This document shows positions 33,561 through 41,192 of a stretch of DNA of 41,371 nucleotides, in pieces (position 1 is the first letter of the stretch; every line of letters begins with the position of its first letter). Source of the DNA: an uncultured Bacteroidales bacterium (lineage in GTDB: Bacteria; Bacteroidota; Bacteroidia; Bacteroidales; UBA932); the NCBI GenBank assembly GCA_947179325.1, contig CAMXAU010000027.1, positions 1-41,371 of the forward strand, written 5' to 3'. The notes beneath the pieces were generated by a model. That model was not told the origin of the DNA, searched no databases, and saw only the letters and a list, made by a program, of their open reading frames with translations. A program made the position numbers and the translations under genes.

Positions 33561-36098
33561 CTATTCCATTATGATCTCGAATATCTCTACACTCCCGTCA
33601 ATCTGTATGCGGGAGGCATTCTCCATGATGCCGAGTCTCATGAACGGAGCCTCAATGGCCGTCACGGATACTGTTGTCCCGTCTTCTGCCAGCTGCCTTA
33701 GTGTAACAGCGGAATTTTCAGGCAATGTGTTCATGAGCAGAATGAGGCTCCCGGTATCCGGCTTGACGTCGAATGAGAGAGTCCCGTCGCATGTGAACGA
33801 TGTCCCGGGGTTCCCGTCAAACGCGTAAGCTGCCTTTTCGATATCCGTGGCCCCGATTCCAAGGCCGAGCTTCTCGGCCCTTACAGGATTGATCTCGAAC
33901 GAACGTACGGAAGCCCAGTTGCTTCGGTTCGAGTCAAGTCTCCTTAGCCTGATGTATCTTGCTTTCACTGCTTCTCCAGACCAGTTGACTTCATATTGTC
34001 TTTCAAGGTCAGAATGGAGCGTGTGCCAGTTCTCACCGTCTTCCGAATATTCAAGTGCCGCATGGTCGAAATAGTCGACATCGTCAATAGAGTTGCGCCC
34101 CTGCAGTATGTTTATTTCAGAGACATTCCTCACCACTCTGAGGTCTGCACCGATCCAGCTGCCAGGTTTCTGCGAGTCACCGGATGTGTAGTAGGTCGCA
34201 GGGTCATTGTCAAACATCAGTTTGCTGAGTGTTGTACCGACATTGGCAAATGAACCTATCCCTTTGCAGGATATCGGCATCTCCCCTGTCAGCTTCAGGT
34301 AGAAACCGTCCCTCATGTCGTCCATTGCGTTTTCATAGAAAGGCTGGAGCTTCATGGTTCCGGACTTGTGGGCTTCAAATGCGTCCCTGTCCTCCTTGTC
34401 CATGATGTTCCTGACATATCCGGTCCAGAATGCGCTGTCGTCACCGGCCTTGTATGCCTTTATCAGCTCAAGTGTCTTCATGCCCCTTTCCCCGAGCTTC
34501 CCGAACTCATGCAGCCATGGGGCAAGCTCCCCGAGCAGGGCCTTGTTCCCGCATCTGGCCTCCATTTCGGCAGGCACCTTGCTGATCTTTGAGAATTCCT
34601 GCATCAGGCGGCAGAACTGCTCGTCTGTGAATTCCGCTATGCTGAATGTCTCTGTCTCCCATGACTCGTCTCTTCTGTAGCCGGTCTCTGTGTCGCATGA
34701 GTGTATCGCGAATGTCCTGTAGGCATCAGCCGCTCCTGGCGCAAGTTCGGCAATCCCTCTTTCCCAGTTGTCAACCGGGTTGTAGTCGGAGATGTTCCAT
34801 GTGTAGTCTGCAACACCGTAGAGCGCGAGCTTGGATGCCTCTCCGTGCTCCATCGGATTGCTTACAAATCCGCACAGGTCATCTTTGGTCAGCTCTGTGG
34901 CGAGGCCATAGACCGGGCCTTGCAGCACAATGTGGCGGACATAGTCTGTGACAGGGAAGTTCCACCAGAAGAACGCCGGACGCCTGATTCTTGAATTTAC
35001 CCATTCCAGGGTTTCAGATGTGAGGTCGCTGCATACTACGTCCCCTGTCCAGAATACCTTTATGGACGGGTCGAGCGTCTCTCCGTAGATGCTGAGGCTT
35101 CCCTGTGGAGTAGGGTTCGCCCATAGCCTTGAATAGTCTGTAGGGCAGACAGTCAGGGGGGCAACATCTTTCTTTGCCTTTACAAACTCCATGTTGAGCC
35201 TGTTCAGCAGTTCAACCTGCTTTGCCGGGTTCGTGCCCTCTCCGGAGATGTCATCAAAGAATATCGCGAAAGAACGGACTCCGAGACCGTACATCATCTC
35301 GAATTTGTTCACGAGGTTGCAGTAGTCCTCCTCGTTCCATCTGATGTCCTGTCCCGGATGTATGGCCCATACGAATTCAACCCTGTTGCGGTTGCAGGCC
35401 TCTACAAGCTCCTTGATGTTGAGGGCTTCGTCTTCCGGATATGGGAGCCTCCAGTCCGGACAGCTGTGGTAAGGGTCGTCTTTCGGGCCATATAGATAGC
35501 AGTTCATCTTTGTCTTTCCGTAGAAGTCAATCAGTGAAAGCCTTACCTCGTGCGACCAGGGTGTGCCATAGAAGCCTTCCACTACTCCTCTGTATGGGAG
35601 GTCCGGGTAGTCGTTGATTACCATATATGGGACTCTCCCGTCTTTGCAGGCCGGGCTTTCAACGATTTGTCTGAGCGTCTGTATCCCATAGTATGCTCCG
35701 CGCTCGTCATACCCTGTTATGGAGATGCCCTTCGGGCCTATCTCCATCCTGTATGCCCCTGAAATATCCCGGGTTCCTTTTCCTTTCCCGAAATCGATGG
35801 TCAGCCTTGTACCTTTCCTGTCTTCGGAGAGAAAGCTGATGTCATCTTTGAACATTCCTTTCCTGTCTTTTGGCGATATGCCTCTGGAAATGTCGATTGA
35901 CCTGTCCCAGTCGATTGATGCCTCGTGTGGAGTCGGGTTGATTACCAAGCCTTTGTGGTCCATCTTTTTTCCTGGAACAGCCGGGATGTCCTGTGATTCC
36001 GACCTTTGCGAAGACAGGTCGAAGCTTTCCTGTGCAAAGGCATTGCTGAGCAGCAGCAACCCTGCGGCTGATGCTGTAAATAGATTGAGTATTTTCAT
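33561..36098 (-). CDS. Secreted GH84 beta-N-acetylglucosaminidase (O-GlcNAcase fold)
   Basis: 845 aa. Signal peptide to about residue 22 (NAFAQ). A GH84 N-terminal beta/alpha domain (about 45-150) leads to the TIM barrel (about 155-440) opened by RGVVEGFYGTPWSHE. The catalytic Asp pair D282-D283 in FFDDISG is intact, and WWNFPVTDY marks the substrate pocket. A helical region (about 450-620) and one F5/8-type C (galactose-binding) domain (about 630-760), plus a small C-terminal beta domain, follow. GH84 cleaves terminal GlcNAc, for example from mucin O-glycans or hyaluronan-like chains. Gut Bacteroides use such enzymes on host glycans. The gap to the small membrane gene upstream is 44 bp without a promoter, so they probably share a transcript. 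Confidence 0.95.
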   Translation of the reverse strand: MKILNLFTASAAGLLLLSNAFAQESFDLSSQRSESQDIPAVPGKKMDHKGLVINPTPHEASIDWDRSIDISRGISPKDRKGMFKDDISFLSEDRKGTRLTIDFGKGKGTRDISGAYRMEIGPKGISITGYDERGAYYGIQTLRQIVESPACKDGRVPYMVINDYPDLPYRGVVEGFYGTPWSHEVRLSLIDFYGKTKMNCYLYGPKDDPYHSCPDWRLPYPEDEALNIKELVEACNRNRVEFVWAIHPGQDIRWNEEDYCNLVNKFEMMYGLGVRSFAIFFDDISGEGTNPAKQVELLNRLNMEFVKAKKDVAPLTVCPTDYSRLWANPTPQGSLSIYGETLDPSIKVFWTGDVVCSDLTSETLEWVNSRIRRPAFFWWNFPVTDYVRHIVLQGPVYGLATELTKDDLCGFVSNPMEHGEASKLALYGVADYTWNISDYNPVDNWERGIAELAPGAADAYRTFAIHSCDTETGYRRDESWETETFSIAEFTDEQFCRLMQEFSKISKVPAEMEARCGNKALLGELAPWLHEFGKLGERGMKTLELIKAYKAGDDSAFWTGYVRNIMDKEDRDAFEAHKSGTMKLQPFYENAMDDMRDGFYLKLTGEMPISCKGIGSFANVGTTLSKLMFDNDPATYYTSGDSQKPGSWIGADLRVVRNVSEINILQGRNSIDDVDYFDHAALEYSEDGENWHTLHSDLERQYEVNWSGEAVKARYIRLRRLDSNRSNWASVRSFEINPVRAEKLGLGIGATDIEKAAYAFDGNPGTSFTCDGTLSFDVKPDTGSLILLMNTLPENSAVTLRQLAEDGTTVSVTAIEAPFMRLGIMENASRIQIDGSVEIFEIIME

Positions 36099-36142
36099 GT
36101 AGCTTTGTGTTTGTGCTTTTGTATGCTGCCTGTCTGTGCGGG

Positions 36143-36616
36143 CTATTCTTCAGTGTTTCTCGGATTCAGGTTGTATTCAAGCCCAGCCGCTATGCGGAAG
36201 ACATCTTTCCTGAGCCCCTCAATCACAGCCCCTGAGAATTGCGACGAAATGGTTATCCTGTCCTCGTGCAGCCTTGAAATCCTGTTGAGCACGCCTCTGT
36301 GCCTGAATCTCATTTCGCCTTCCTCTTCATGCTCAAGGGAATAGTTGCGGCTTTCCATATAGTCCTTTATCTTTTCCTTGTTTTCCTCCCAGCTGCCGGG
36401 AAACATGGCCTCCCTGGCAACAAAACCGAATTTAGGATATACTGCTGATATTACGGCAAACAGCAATGCTATCTGCCATAATGAATCATATCCGTTCCTG
36501 AACATTGTGTTGATGTCAGCCTCTGCCGCCCCGATGAGCACGAGTGCGCACAGGATGATTGCCATAATCACGATTATGGAAAAGAAATATTTTACTGCTC
36601 TGATTAAGTACTTCAT
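36143..36616 (-). CDS. Small inner-membrane protein, two predicted helices
   Basis: 157 aa from the ATG at 36616 (MKYLIRAV); a 25-codon upstream extension is unlikely. Two hydrophobic helices (about 8-30 and 45-62) and a charged cytoplasmic C-terminal domain (about 68-157, with MESRNYSLEHEEEGEMRFR). No motif recognised. Two tandem -7 boxes (36691-36706) precede it, and GH84 follows 44 bp downstream. It may be an unrelated housekeeping membrane protein; its link with GH84 rests only on the shared strand and short gap. Confidence 0.75.
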   Translation of the reverse strand: MKYLIRAVKYFFSIIVIMAIILCALVLIGAAEADINTMFRNGYDSLWQIALLFAVISAVYPKFGFVAREAMFPGSWEENKEKIKDYMESRNYSLEHEEEGEMRFRHRGVLNRISRLHEDRITISSQFSGAVIEGLRKDVFRIAAGLEYNLNPRNTEE

Positions 36617-36690
36617 AATTATTTGTTTAAATTGTTGTCTGTAACTGTTGTGCCGCTTGTCCGGATTCATCTCCGGTGGCAGGGCGCACA

Positions 36691-36706
36691 CAAAAATACA
36701 AACTTA
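36691..36706 (-). promoter_or_regulatory. Tandem -7 boxes upstream of the small membrane protein gene
   Basis: TAAGTTTG (36706-36699) directly followed by TATTTTTG (36698-36691), both perfect TAnnTTTG on the minus strand. Two start points 8 bp apart are possible. The leader (about 70 bases) contains CCGGA...TCCGG. Confidence 0.5.
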
Positions 36707-36790
36707 CATAAAAATCACCGTATTTGCGCATGGTTTATGCTATAGCCGCCGAAATATAGTCCTGAAGCTCCGTTAATCAGTATAATTTGC

Positions 36791-36798
36791 TATATTTG
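36791..36798 (+). promoter_or_regulatory. -7 promoter box (TATATTTG) for the coiled-coil gene
   Basis: Perfect TAnnTTTG, 86 bp before the ATG at 36885. No clear -33. Confidence 0.45.
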
Positions 36799-36884
36799 CC
36801 TTTTGGATGCTGTCCGGATTAGTTTAACATATTATAAACAGTGTTTCGCTGCGGCGGAACTTATTTTTGTCAAATACTTTTGTT

Positions 36885-37769
36885 ATGGAAGAAAACAAGA
36901 ACAATGCAAAGGAAGCCGGCCTGAGGAAGACGATGTATTTCATGATTGCGCTGGCTGTAGTCCTGCTTGCCGCACTTGCCTATGTGTGGTATGAGAGAAC
37001 CGCCCTCGTGAACGACCTCAATGCGGAGAAGGAGGACCTGACTGCACAGATGGTCTCTTTGCGCAATGACTATGCGTCCCTCTCGTCTGACTACGATACA
37101 ATCAATGCCCAGCTTGACTCTTCTCGCGAGGAGGTTTCCCAGCTCATAGAGAGAATACAGAAGACTGACGCTACGAACAGGGCCAAGATCCGCCAGTATG
37201 AGAAGGAGCTTGGAACCCTGCGCAGCATCATGAGAAATTATATTGTGCAGATTGACTCGCTCAACACCTTGAACCAGAAGCTTACAGCGGATGCTGCGGC
37301 AGCGCGCCGCGAGGCAGCCGAGAGCCGTCGCAGGAACGAGGAGCTTAACAAGACTGTGCAGAACCTTACAGGGCAGGTCGCTACAGGAGCAGTCATCAAG
37401 GGCCGTGCAATCAGGATAGATGCATATAATTCATCAAGCAAGGTTACAGACAGGAGCAGCAGGGTAGTAAGGCTCATGACCACCCTCAGCCTTGTCGAAA
37501 ATGACCTCGCGCCAAAGGGTCCGGTGCGTGTGTATATCCGCGTGAAAGATCCTGACGGAGCACTCCTGACAAATGCGTCAAGCACAGAATTCACATTTGG
37601 CGGCGAGCCGATGATTGCTTCTGCCTCACGTGAGGTTGACTATCAGGGCCAGGAGGTTGAGATGAGCATATACCTCAATGACATTCCAGGCTATGTCAAG
37701 GGAATCTATACAGTTGAGGCGTATACAAGCCAGTCTCTCCTCGGCACGGCAGAGCTTATGCTTAGGTAA
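36885..37769 (+). CDS. Membrane-anchored coiled-coil protein
   Basis: 294 aa from the ATG at 36885; the frame opens six codons earlier at a TTG. One membrane helix (about 17-36), then a heptad-rich coiled coil (about 40-165, many Leu/Asn/Gln/Glu/Arg) and a compact beta-rich C-terminal domain (about 170-294, GAVIKGRAIRIDAYN and VRVYIRVKDPDG). The short N-terminus is cytoplasmic, so the coiled coil should be periplasmic. I do not recognise a named family; comparable proteins appear across Bacteroidetes. Could be a spacer or scaffold. The HemW-like gene starts 32 bp downstream. Confidence 0.85.
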   Translation: MEENKNNAKEAGLRKTMYFMIALAVVLLAALAYVWYERTALVNDLNAEKEDLTAQMVSLRNDYASLSSDYDTINAQLDSSREEVSQLIERIQKTDATNRAKIRQYEKELGTLRSIMRNYIVQIDSLNTLNQKLTADAAAARREAAESRRRNEELNKTVQNLTGQVATGAVIKGRAIRIDAYNSSSKVTDRSSRVVRLMTTLSLVENDLAPKGPVRVYIRVKDPDGALLTNASSTEFTFGGEPMIASASREVDYQGQEVEMSIYLNDIPGYVKGIYTVEAYTSQSLLGTAELMLR

Positions 37770-37801
37770 TCCACTTGTTGCTCTCGGACTGCCAGGCGTC
37801 T

Positions 37802-39097
37802 ATGGTTTATATACATGTACCATATTGCAGGAGTTTCTGTACATACTGCGGGTTCTATTCGGAAATACCTGGGAAAGGCTTCGGCCGTTTTACAGATGCG
37901 CTATGTGCGGAAATATCCTATAGAAGAAATGAAATTGCAGCATCATGCCGATGCTGCAATTTTGTGTGTACACAGGAAAGCGGGGACTGCTCTTCCGGGC
38001 CGGATGGCCGTACCTGTGGAAGCCAGGATTTCCGCAGCAATACATTATATATAGGAGGGGGGACTCCGTCAATTCTTCCTTTGTCCGGCCTGAAAAGGAT
38101 TGTAGAGGCAGTTGGCGCAGCTGCCGGGCTTCCGTCGTCTGGGGAGTTGCCATTTGATGAATTTACAGTTGAAGTGAATCCTGATGACATAGTCTCGAAG
38201 GGACCTGGATATGTAGAGGGGCTGCTCTCTCTCGGGGTCAACCGTATAAGCATGGGAGTCCAGGCGATGGATGACAATGTCCTGAAATGGATGAACAGGC
38301 GGCATGATGTGGAGACTGCTCGGAAGGCCTACCGTATCATAAGCTCTGCCGGAATCGGAAATATCAGTATCGACCTGATTTTCGGCTATGCCCTTGATGC
38401 TGCGGGAGGGCCTGGGCATTGGGAAAAGACTGTCTCGGATGCCCTCTCAATTGCGGGTGACGGCACTGTGCCGAAGCATATATCGGCATATCAGCTTTCT
38501 GTCGATGAGGGGAGCGCGCTTGCAGGAATGGTGGCATCTGGCAGATATGTTGAGGCTCCGGATGAGCAGTGTGCACAGCAATATGCCGTATTGTGCAGCC
38601 TTCTTGCAGATGCCGGCTACCGTCATTACGAGATATCCAATTTCGCTCAGCCTGGATATGAGGCAAAGCATAACAGCGCATACTGGAATCATGTACCTTA
38701 TATCGGTCTTGGCCCTGCTGCGCACAGCTTCAGCGGCTCAGGTCCCGGCATGTCTCCACGCAGGACATGGAACCATGAGGATACCATGGCATATATCTCA
38801 GCGGCGGAGAAGGGTGACTGGAGCAGGGCTGCGTCCGGTGAAACTCTCGATGGCAGACAGTTGCGTGAAGAGGAGATTATGCTTTCATTGCGCACGGATA
38901 AAGGCATTTCACGGAAATATCTTGAAATGGACCGGGATATAGTTCCGTCAATCTGCAGGTTCCTGTCTTCTGGCTCGCTTGTGCCGGTCGATCCGGAGAC
39001 CATGGAATATTATGGGCTTCCTGCCGGGGAGGAGCGGCTCCGTATTCCGGAAGAACGTTTTTTTGTCTCTGATGACATCATCTCTGAACTGCTTTAG
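37802..39097 (+). CDS. hemW: HemW-like radical SAM protein with a Cys-rich insert
   Basis: 431 aa from the ATG at 37802 (MVYIHVPYC). The radical SAM cluster motif is C9-x3-C13-x2-C16, followed by GFYS as in HemW. YIGGGTPS (83-90), the later GVQAMDD, IDLIFGY, and the HemN_C-like tail ending FVSDDIISELL match HemW. HemW binds and delivers heme to haemoproteins and is often mislabelled coproporphyrinogen oxidase. Between C35 and the GGGTPS strand there is an insert of about 30 residues holding six cysteines (49, 51, 52, 56, 63, 72) that ordinary HemW lacks. It starts 32 bp after the coiled-coil gene and is probably cotranscribed. Confidence 0.9.
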   Translation: MVYIHVPYCRSFCTYCGFYSEIPGKGFGRFTDALCAEISYRRNEIAASCRCCNFVCTQESGDCSSGPDGRTCGSQDFRSNTLYIGGGTPSILPLSGLKRIVEAVGAAAGLPSSGELPFDEFTVEVNPDDIVSKGPGYVEGLLSLGVNRISMGVQAMDDNVLKWMNRRHDVETARKAYRIISSAGIGNISIDLIFGYALDAAGGPGHWEKTVSDALSIAGDGTVPKHISAYQLSVDEGSALAGMVASGRYVEAPDEQCAQQYAVLCSLLADAGYRHYEISNFAQPGYEAKHNSAYWNHVPYIGLGPAAHSFSGSGPGMSPRRTWNHEDTMAYISAAEKGDWSRAASGETLDGRQLREEEIMLSLRTDKGISRKYLEMDRDIVPSICRFLSSGSLVPVDPETMEYYGLPAGEERLRIPEERFFVSDDIISELL

Positions 39098-39125
39098 TCT
39101 CGTTGCCACGGCATCTTTTACGGTG

Positions 39126-39295
39126 CTTGAGCCTGTGTCTGAGCCGGTCTATGTCTGATTCCATGTCAGTTTCCGTGTATGTGTCAGCTTCCGTGTCTGC
39201 TCCAATGTCTGTGCTTGTGTCTGATCCGGTGTGTGTCTGTTCCTGCGCTTGTGTTTTTGTCTGATTCCTTGCCTGTGCCGAAGCTTGCGTTGAAT
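39126..39295. repeat. Degenerate 6-bp-period tract between hemW and miaA
   Basis: The plus strand repeats hexamers of the form NNNTGT / CTGNNN (GTGTCT, ATGTCT, GTGTCA, TTGTGT) for about 170 bp between the convergent stops of hemW (39097) and miaA (39319). Units are imperfect and drift in phase. One minus-strand frame through it stays open (95 codons from 39365) as a Thr-x alternating peptide, a consequence of the 6-bp period and not a convincing gene. No strong terminator hairpin was seen here. Confidence 0.6.
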
Positions 39296-39318
39296 AATTC
39301 CCGGCAGGCTTTGGCGGC

Positions 39319-40296
39319 CTATACTTCCGTCCAATGTATCTTGACTCCATGGCGCTCCATTCCACGGAACCATGTCATCTGCCTTTTGGCGAACTGATGT
39401 ATGGCGATGGCGAGCTGCTCACGCATCTGTGTATATGTTATCTGCCCTGTCAGATGCAATGTGACAAACTTGTATTCAAGTCCATAATAGATAAGGTCTT
39501 CGGCTGGTATGCCGCGGTCAAGAAGTGACCTGACTTCGTCAATCATGCCCTCTTCCAGCCTGGCATCAAGCCGCCGGTCTATTCTTGCGTTTCTTTCGTC
39601 ACGGCTGACAAGCGTCCCTATGAAATATGTCTTCTGTGGCATCAGGCTGCTGTGTGATACCGGATGCCCTGCTTCATATATTGCTATCTCAAGCGCCCTT
39701 ATCAGTCTTTGCCTTGTGTCGTAGTCTGTAGTGTTGTGAAGCGGCTTCAGGCTTGCAAGGCGCTGTATCAGCGTCTCGGTAGTCTCTTTTTCCAGTTCCT
39801 CCCTCAATTCCGGGTCCGGAGGCACGCTCGGTAGTGAATAGCCTTTTGTGACGGCATCGATGTAAAGCCCGGAACCACCGCATAATACAGGTATGTTGCC
39901 ACGGCCTGTTATCTCTCCATACGCCTTGCCGAAATCTTTCTGATATTCATAGATGTTATATTTCTCGCCGGCGTCAACAATGTCAATCAGATGATATGGT
40001 ATCTCTCCATATTCAGACAGGTCTTTGCCTGTTCCTATGGTCATTCCCCTATATACCTGTCTCGAGTCAGCAGATATTATTTCCGCTTTGCGTCCGGATG
40101 GCAGCAGTGTGTCAAACTTCCGCGCAAGTTCTACTGCGTATCGTGTCTTCCCTGACGCAGTAGGCCCGAGTACGCATATCAGGTCGTATTCTCCTCTCAG
40201 GTATTGTTCAAGGAGGTCTGAAGGTATGATGTTTTCCGCCTGTGGCAGCTCGGCCATAGGCGGAATCGGCGTGAATGTCTTTTTCCTGTTCTTCAT
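39319..40296 (-). CDS. miaA: tRNA dimethylallyltransferase
   Basis: 325 aa. P-loop GPTASGKT at about residues 44-51, SADSRQVYRGMTIGT near 74-88, and GGSGLYIDAVTKG near 139-151 are MiaA hallmarks. It adds the dimethylallyl group to A37 of tRNAs reading U-starting codons, among them tRNA-Leu(UAA) present in this window. It has an N-terminal extension of about 37 residues (Pro/Glu-rich) before the first strand. A perfect -33/-7 promoter places the transcript start only a few bases before the ATG. Divergent from smpB. Confidence 0.96.
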   Translation of the reverse strand: MKNRKKTFTPIPPMAELPQAENIIPSDLLEQYLRGEYDLICVLGPTASGKTRYAVELARKFDTLLPSGRKAEIISADSRQVYRGMTIGTGKDLSEYGEIPYHLIDIVDAGEKYNIYEYQKDFGKAYGEITGRGNIPVLCGGSGLYIDAVTKGYSLPSVPPDPELREELEKETTETLIQRLASLKPLHNTTDYDTRQRLIRALEIAIYEAGHPVSHSSLMPQKTYFIGTLVSRDERNARIDRRLDARLEEGMIDEVRSLLDRGIPAEDLIYYGLEYKFVTLHLTGQITYTQMREQLAIAIHQFAKRQMTWFRGMERHGVKIHWTEV

Positions 40297-40303
40297 AGCA
40301 GTG

Positions 40304-40334
40304 CAAATTTATAAAAATGTACACATCTGACAAA
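40304..40334 (-). promoter_or_regulatory. Consensus promoter of miaA, near-leaderless
   Basis: On the minus strand: TTTG (40334-40331), 19-bp spacer, TAAATTTG (40311-40304). This is the best -33/-7 match in the window. The -7 ends 7 bp before the ATG at 40296, so the mRNA should have a leader of only 0-4 bases. Confidence 0.7.
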
Positions 40335-40341
40335 AATACCG

Positions 40342-40349
40342 TATCTTTG
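40342..40349 (+). promoter_or_regulatory. -7 promoter box (TATCTTTG) for smpB
   Basis: Perfect TAnnTTTG, leader of about 70 bases to the ATG at 40427. The spacer region overlaps the miaA -33 box on the other strand, so the two promoters are interleaved. A second TAAATTTG (40362-40369) lies downstream. Confidence 0.5.
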
Positions 40350-40426
40350 CCGTCCAGGCCGTAAATTTGCAATGCCGCCTGTCTGCATCACAGATACGTG
40401 ATGCGTATGATTTAAATTTATATGAT

Positions 40427-40876
40427 ATGCCAAAGGCGAAGAGTAAAGTAGAGATAAAGAACCGTCGTGCCTCGTTTGACTATGAATTCCTGGAGACATA
40501 CCAGGCTGGTATTGTGTTGACAGGCACTGAGATAAAGTCCATCCGCGCCGGAAAGGCCTCTCTGGTGGATGCATTCTGCTATTTCAACAACGGCGAACTC
40601 TACGTCAAGAACATGCATGTCGCGGAATATTACTGGGGGACATGGGGCAAGCATGACCCGAGACGCGACAGGAAGCTTCTGCTGACAGGAAAAGAGCTTG
40701 GCAAGCTTAACCGCGCAGTCAAGGAAAAAGGCCTGACAATCGTCGCTGTAAAGCTGTATATCGCAGATAATGGCTATGCAAAACTTCTGATTGCCCTGGC
40801 GCGAGGCAAAAAGGAATATGACAAGCGTCAGTCCATCAAGGAGAAGGACATGCGTCGCGATATGGAGAGGATGTAG
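40427..40876 (+). CDS. smpB: SsrA-binding protein
   Basis: 149 aa from the ATG at 40427 ([10 protein letters not shown]); 20 upstream in-frame codons lie inside the leader. OB-fold core with [20 protein letters not shown] (about 31-50), [10 protein letters not shown], and [11 protein letters not shown]; the basic C-terminal tail ([14 protein letters not shown], then RRDMERM) is the part that enters the mRNA channel. It carries tmRNA to stalled ribosomes for trans-translation. The tmRNA gene is not in this window. Confidence 0.97.
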   Translation: MPKAKSKVEIKNRRASFDYEFLETYQAGIVLTGTEIKSIRAGKASLVDAFCYFNNGELYVKNMHVAEYYWGTWGKHDPRRDRKLLLTGKELGKLNRAVKEKGLTIVAVKLYIADNGYAKLLIALARGKKEYDKRQSIKEKDMRRDMERM

Positions 40877-41034
40877 TCTCCGCATCATTTGTGAAGCCAC
40901 CAGGAGGTCCGGGAGCCAGCTGTCTCTGACTTCTGTAGCAGTGTCCGCTGCATGGCTGTGATTTTCTTGGTGTGATTTTTCTTGGACTATGGGGCGGTCC
41001 CGTCTGTTCAGCTAACCTGATTTTACCGGCTTGG

Positions 41035-41184
41035 TTCCATCATCTTGGTGCTCCTGCTTTCTTCTATGGTTTGATTCTGTCGGCAGCTCTCTCCTGCTTG
41101 TTCCCTCCAGCTTGCTTCTGCAGGCAGCTTCCATCATCTTGCTTCTCCTGCCTGGTTCTATGGTTTGCTTCTGCAGGCAGCTTC
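41035..41184. repeat. Imperfect tandem repeat, three units of about 41-53 bp
   Basis: The block ending TTGCTTCTGCAGGCAGCTTC occurs at 41112-41131 and 41165-41184 (20 identical bases, 53 bp apart), with a diverged copy at 41071-41090 (41 bp earlier). TTCCATCATCTT is repeated at 41035 and 41129. The middle unit is about 12 bp shorter. The flanking 40877-41034 shows no gene or strong hairpin. An 84-codon open frame across the tract (40972-41226) is Cys/Ser/Phe-rich and looks like a by-product of the repeat. Confidence 0.65.
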
Positions 41185-41192
41185 ACCCGGAG

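Noticed and set aside
36875..36882. A perfect TACTTTTG -7 box.
   Set aside because: It ends two bases before the ATG at 36885 and has no -33, so it would start transcription inside the gene; treated as chance.
39078..39365. A 95-codon minus-strand ORF overlapping the end of miaA.
   Set aside because: Composition (alternating Thr/Asp/Gln) is dictated by the hexamer repeat; no promoter; kept only as a repeat observation.
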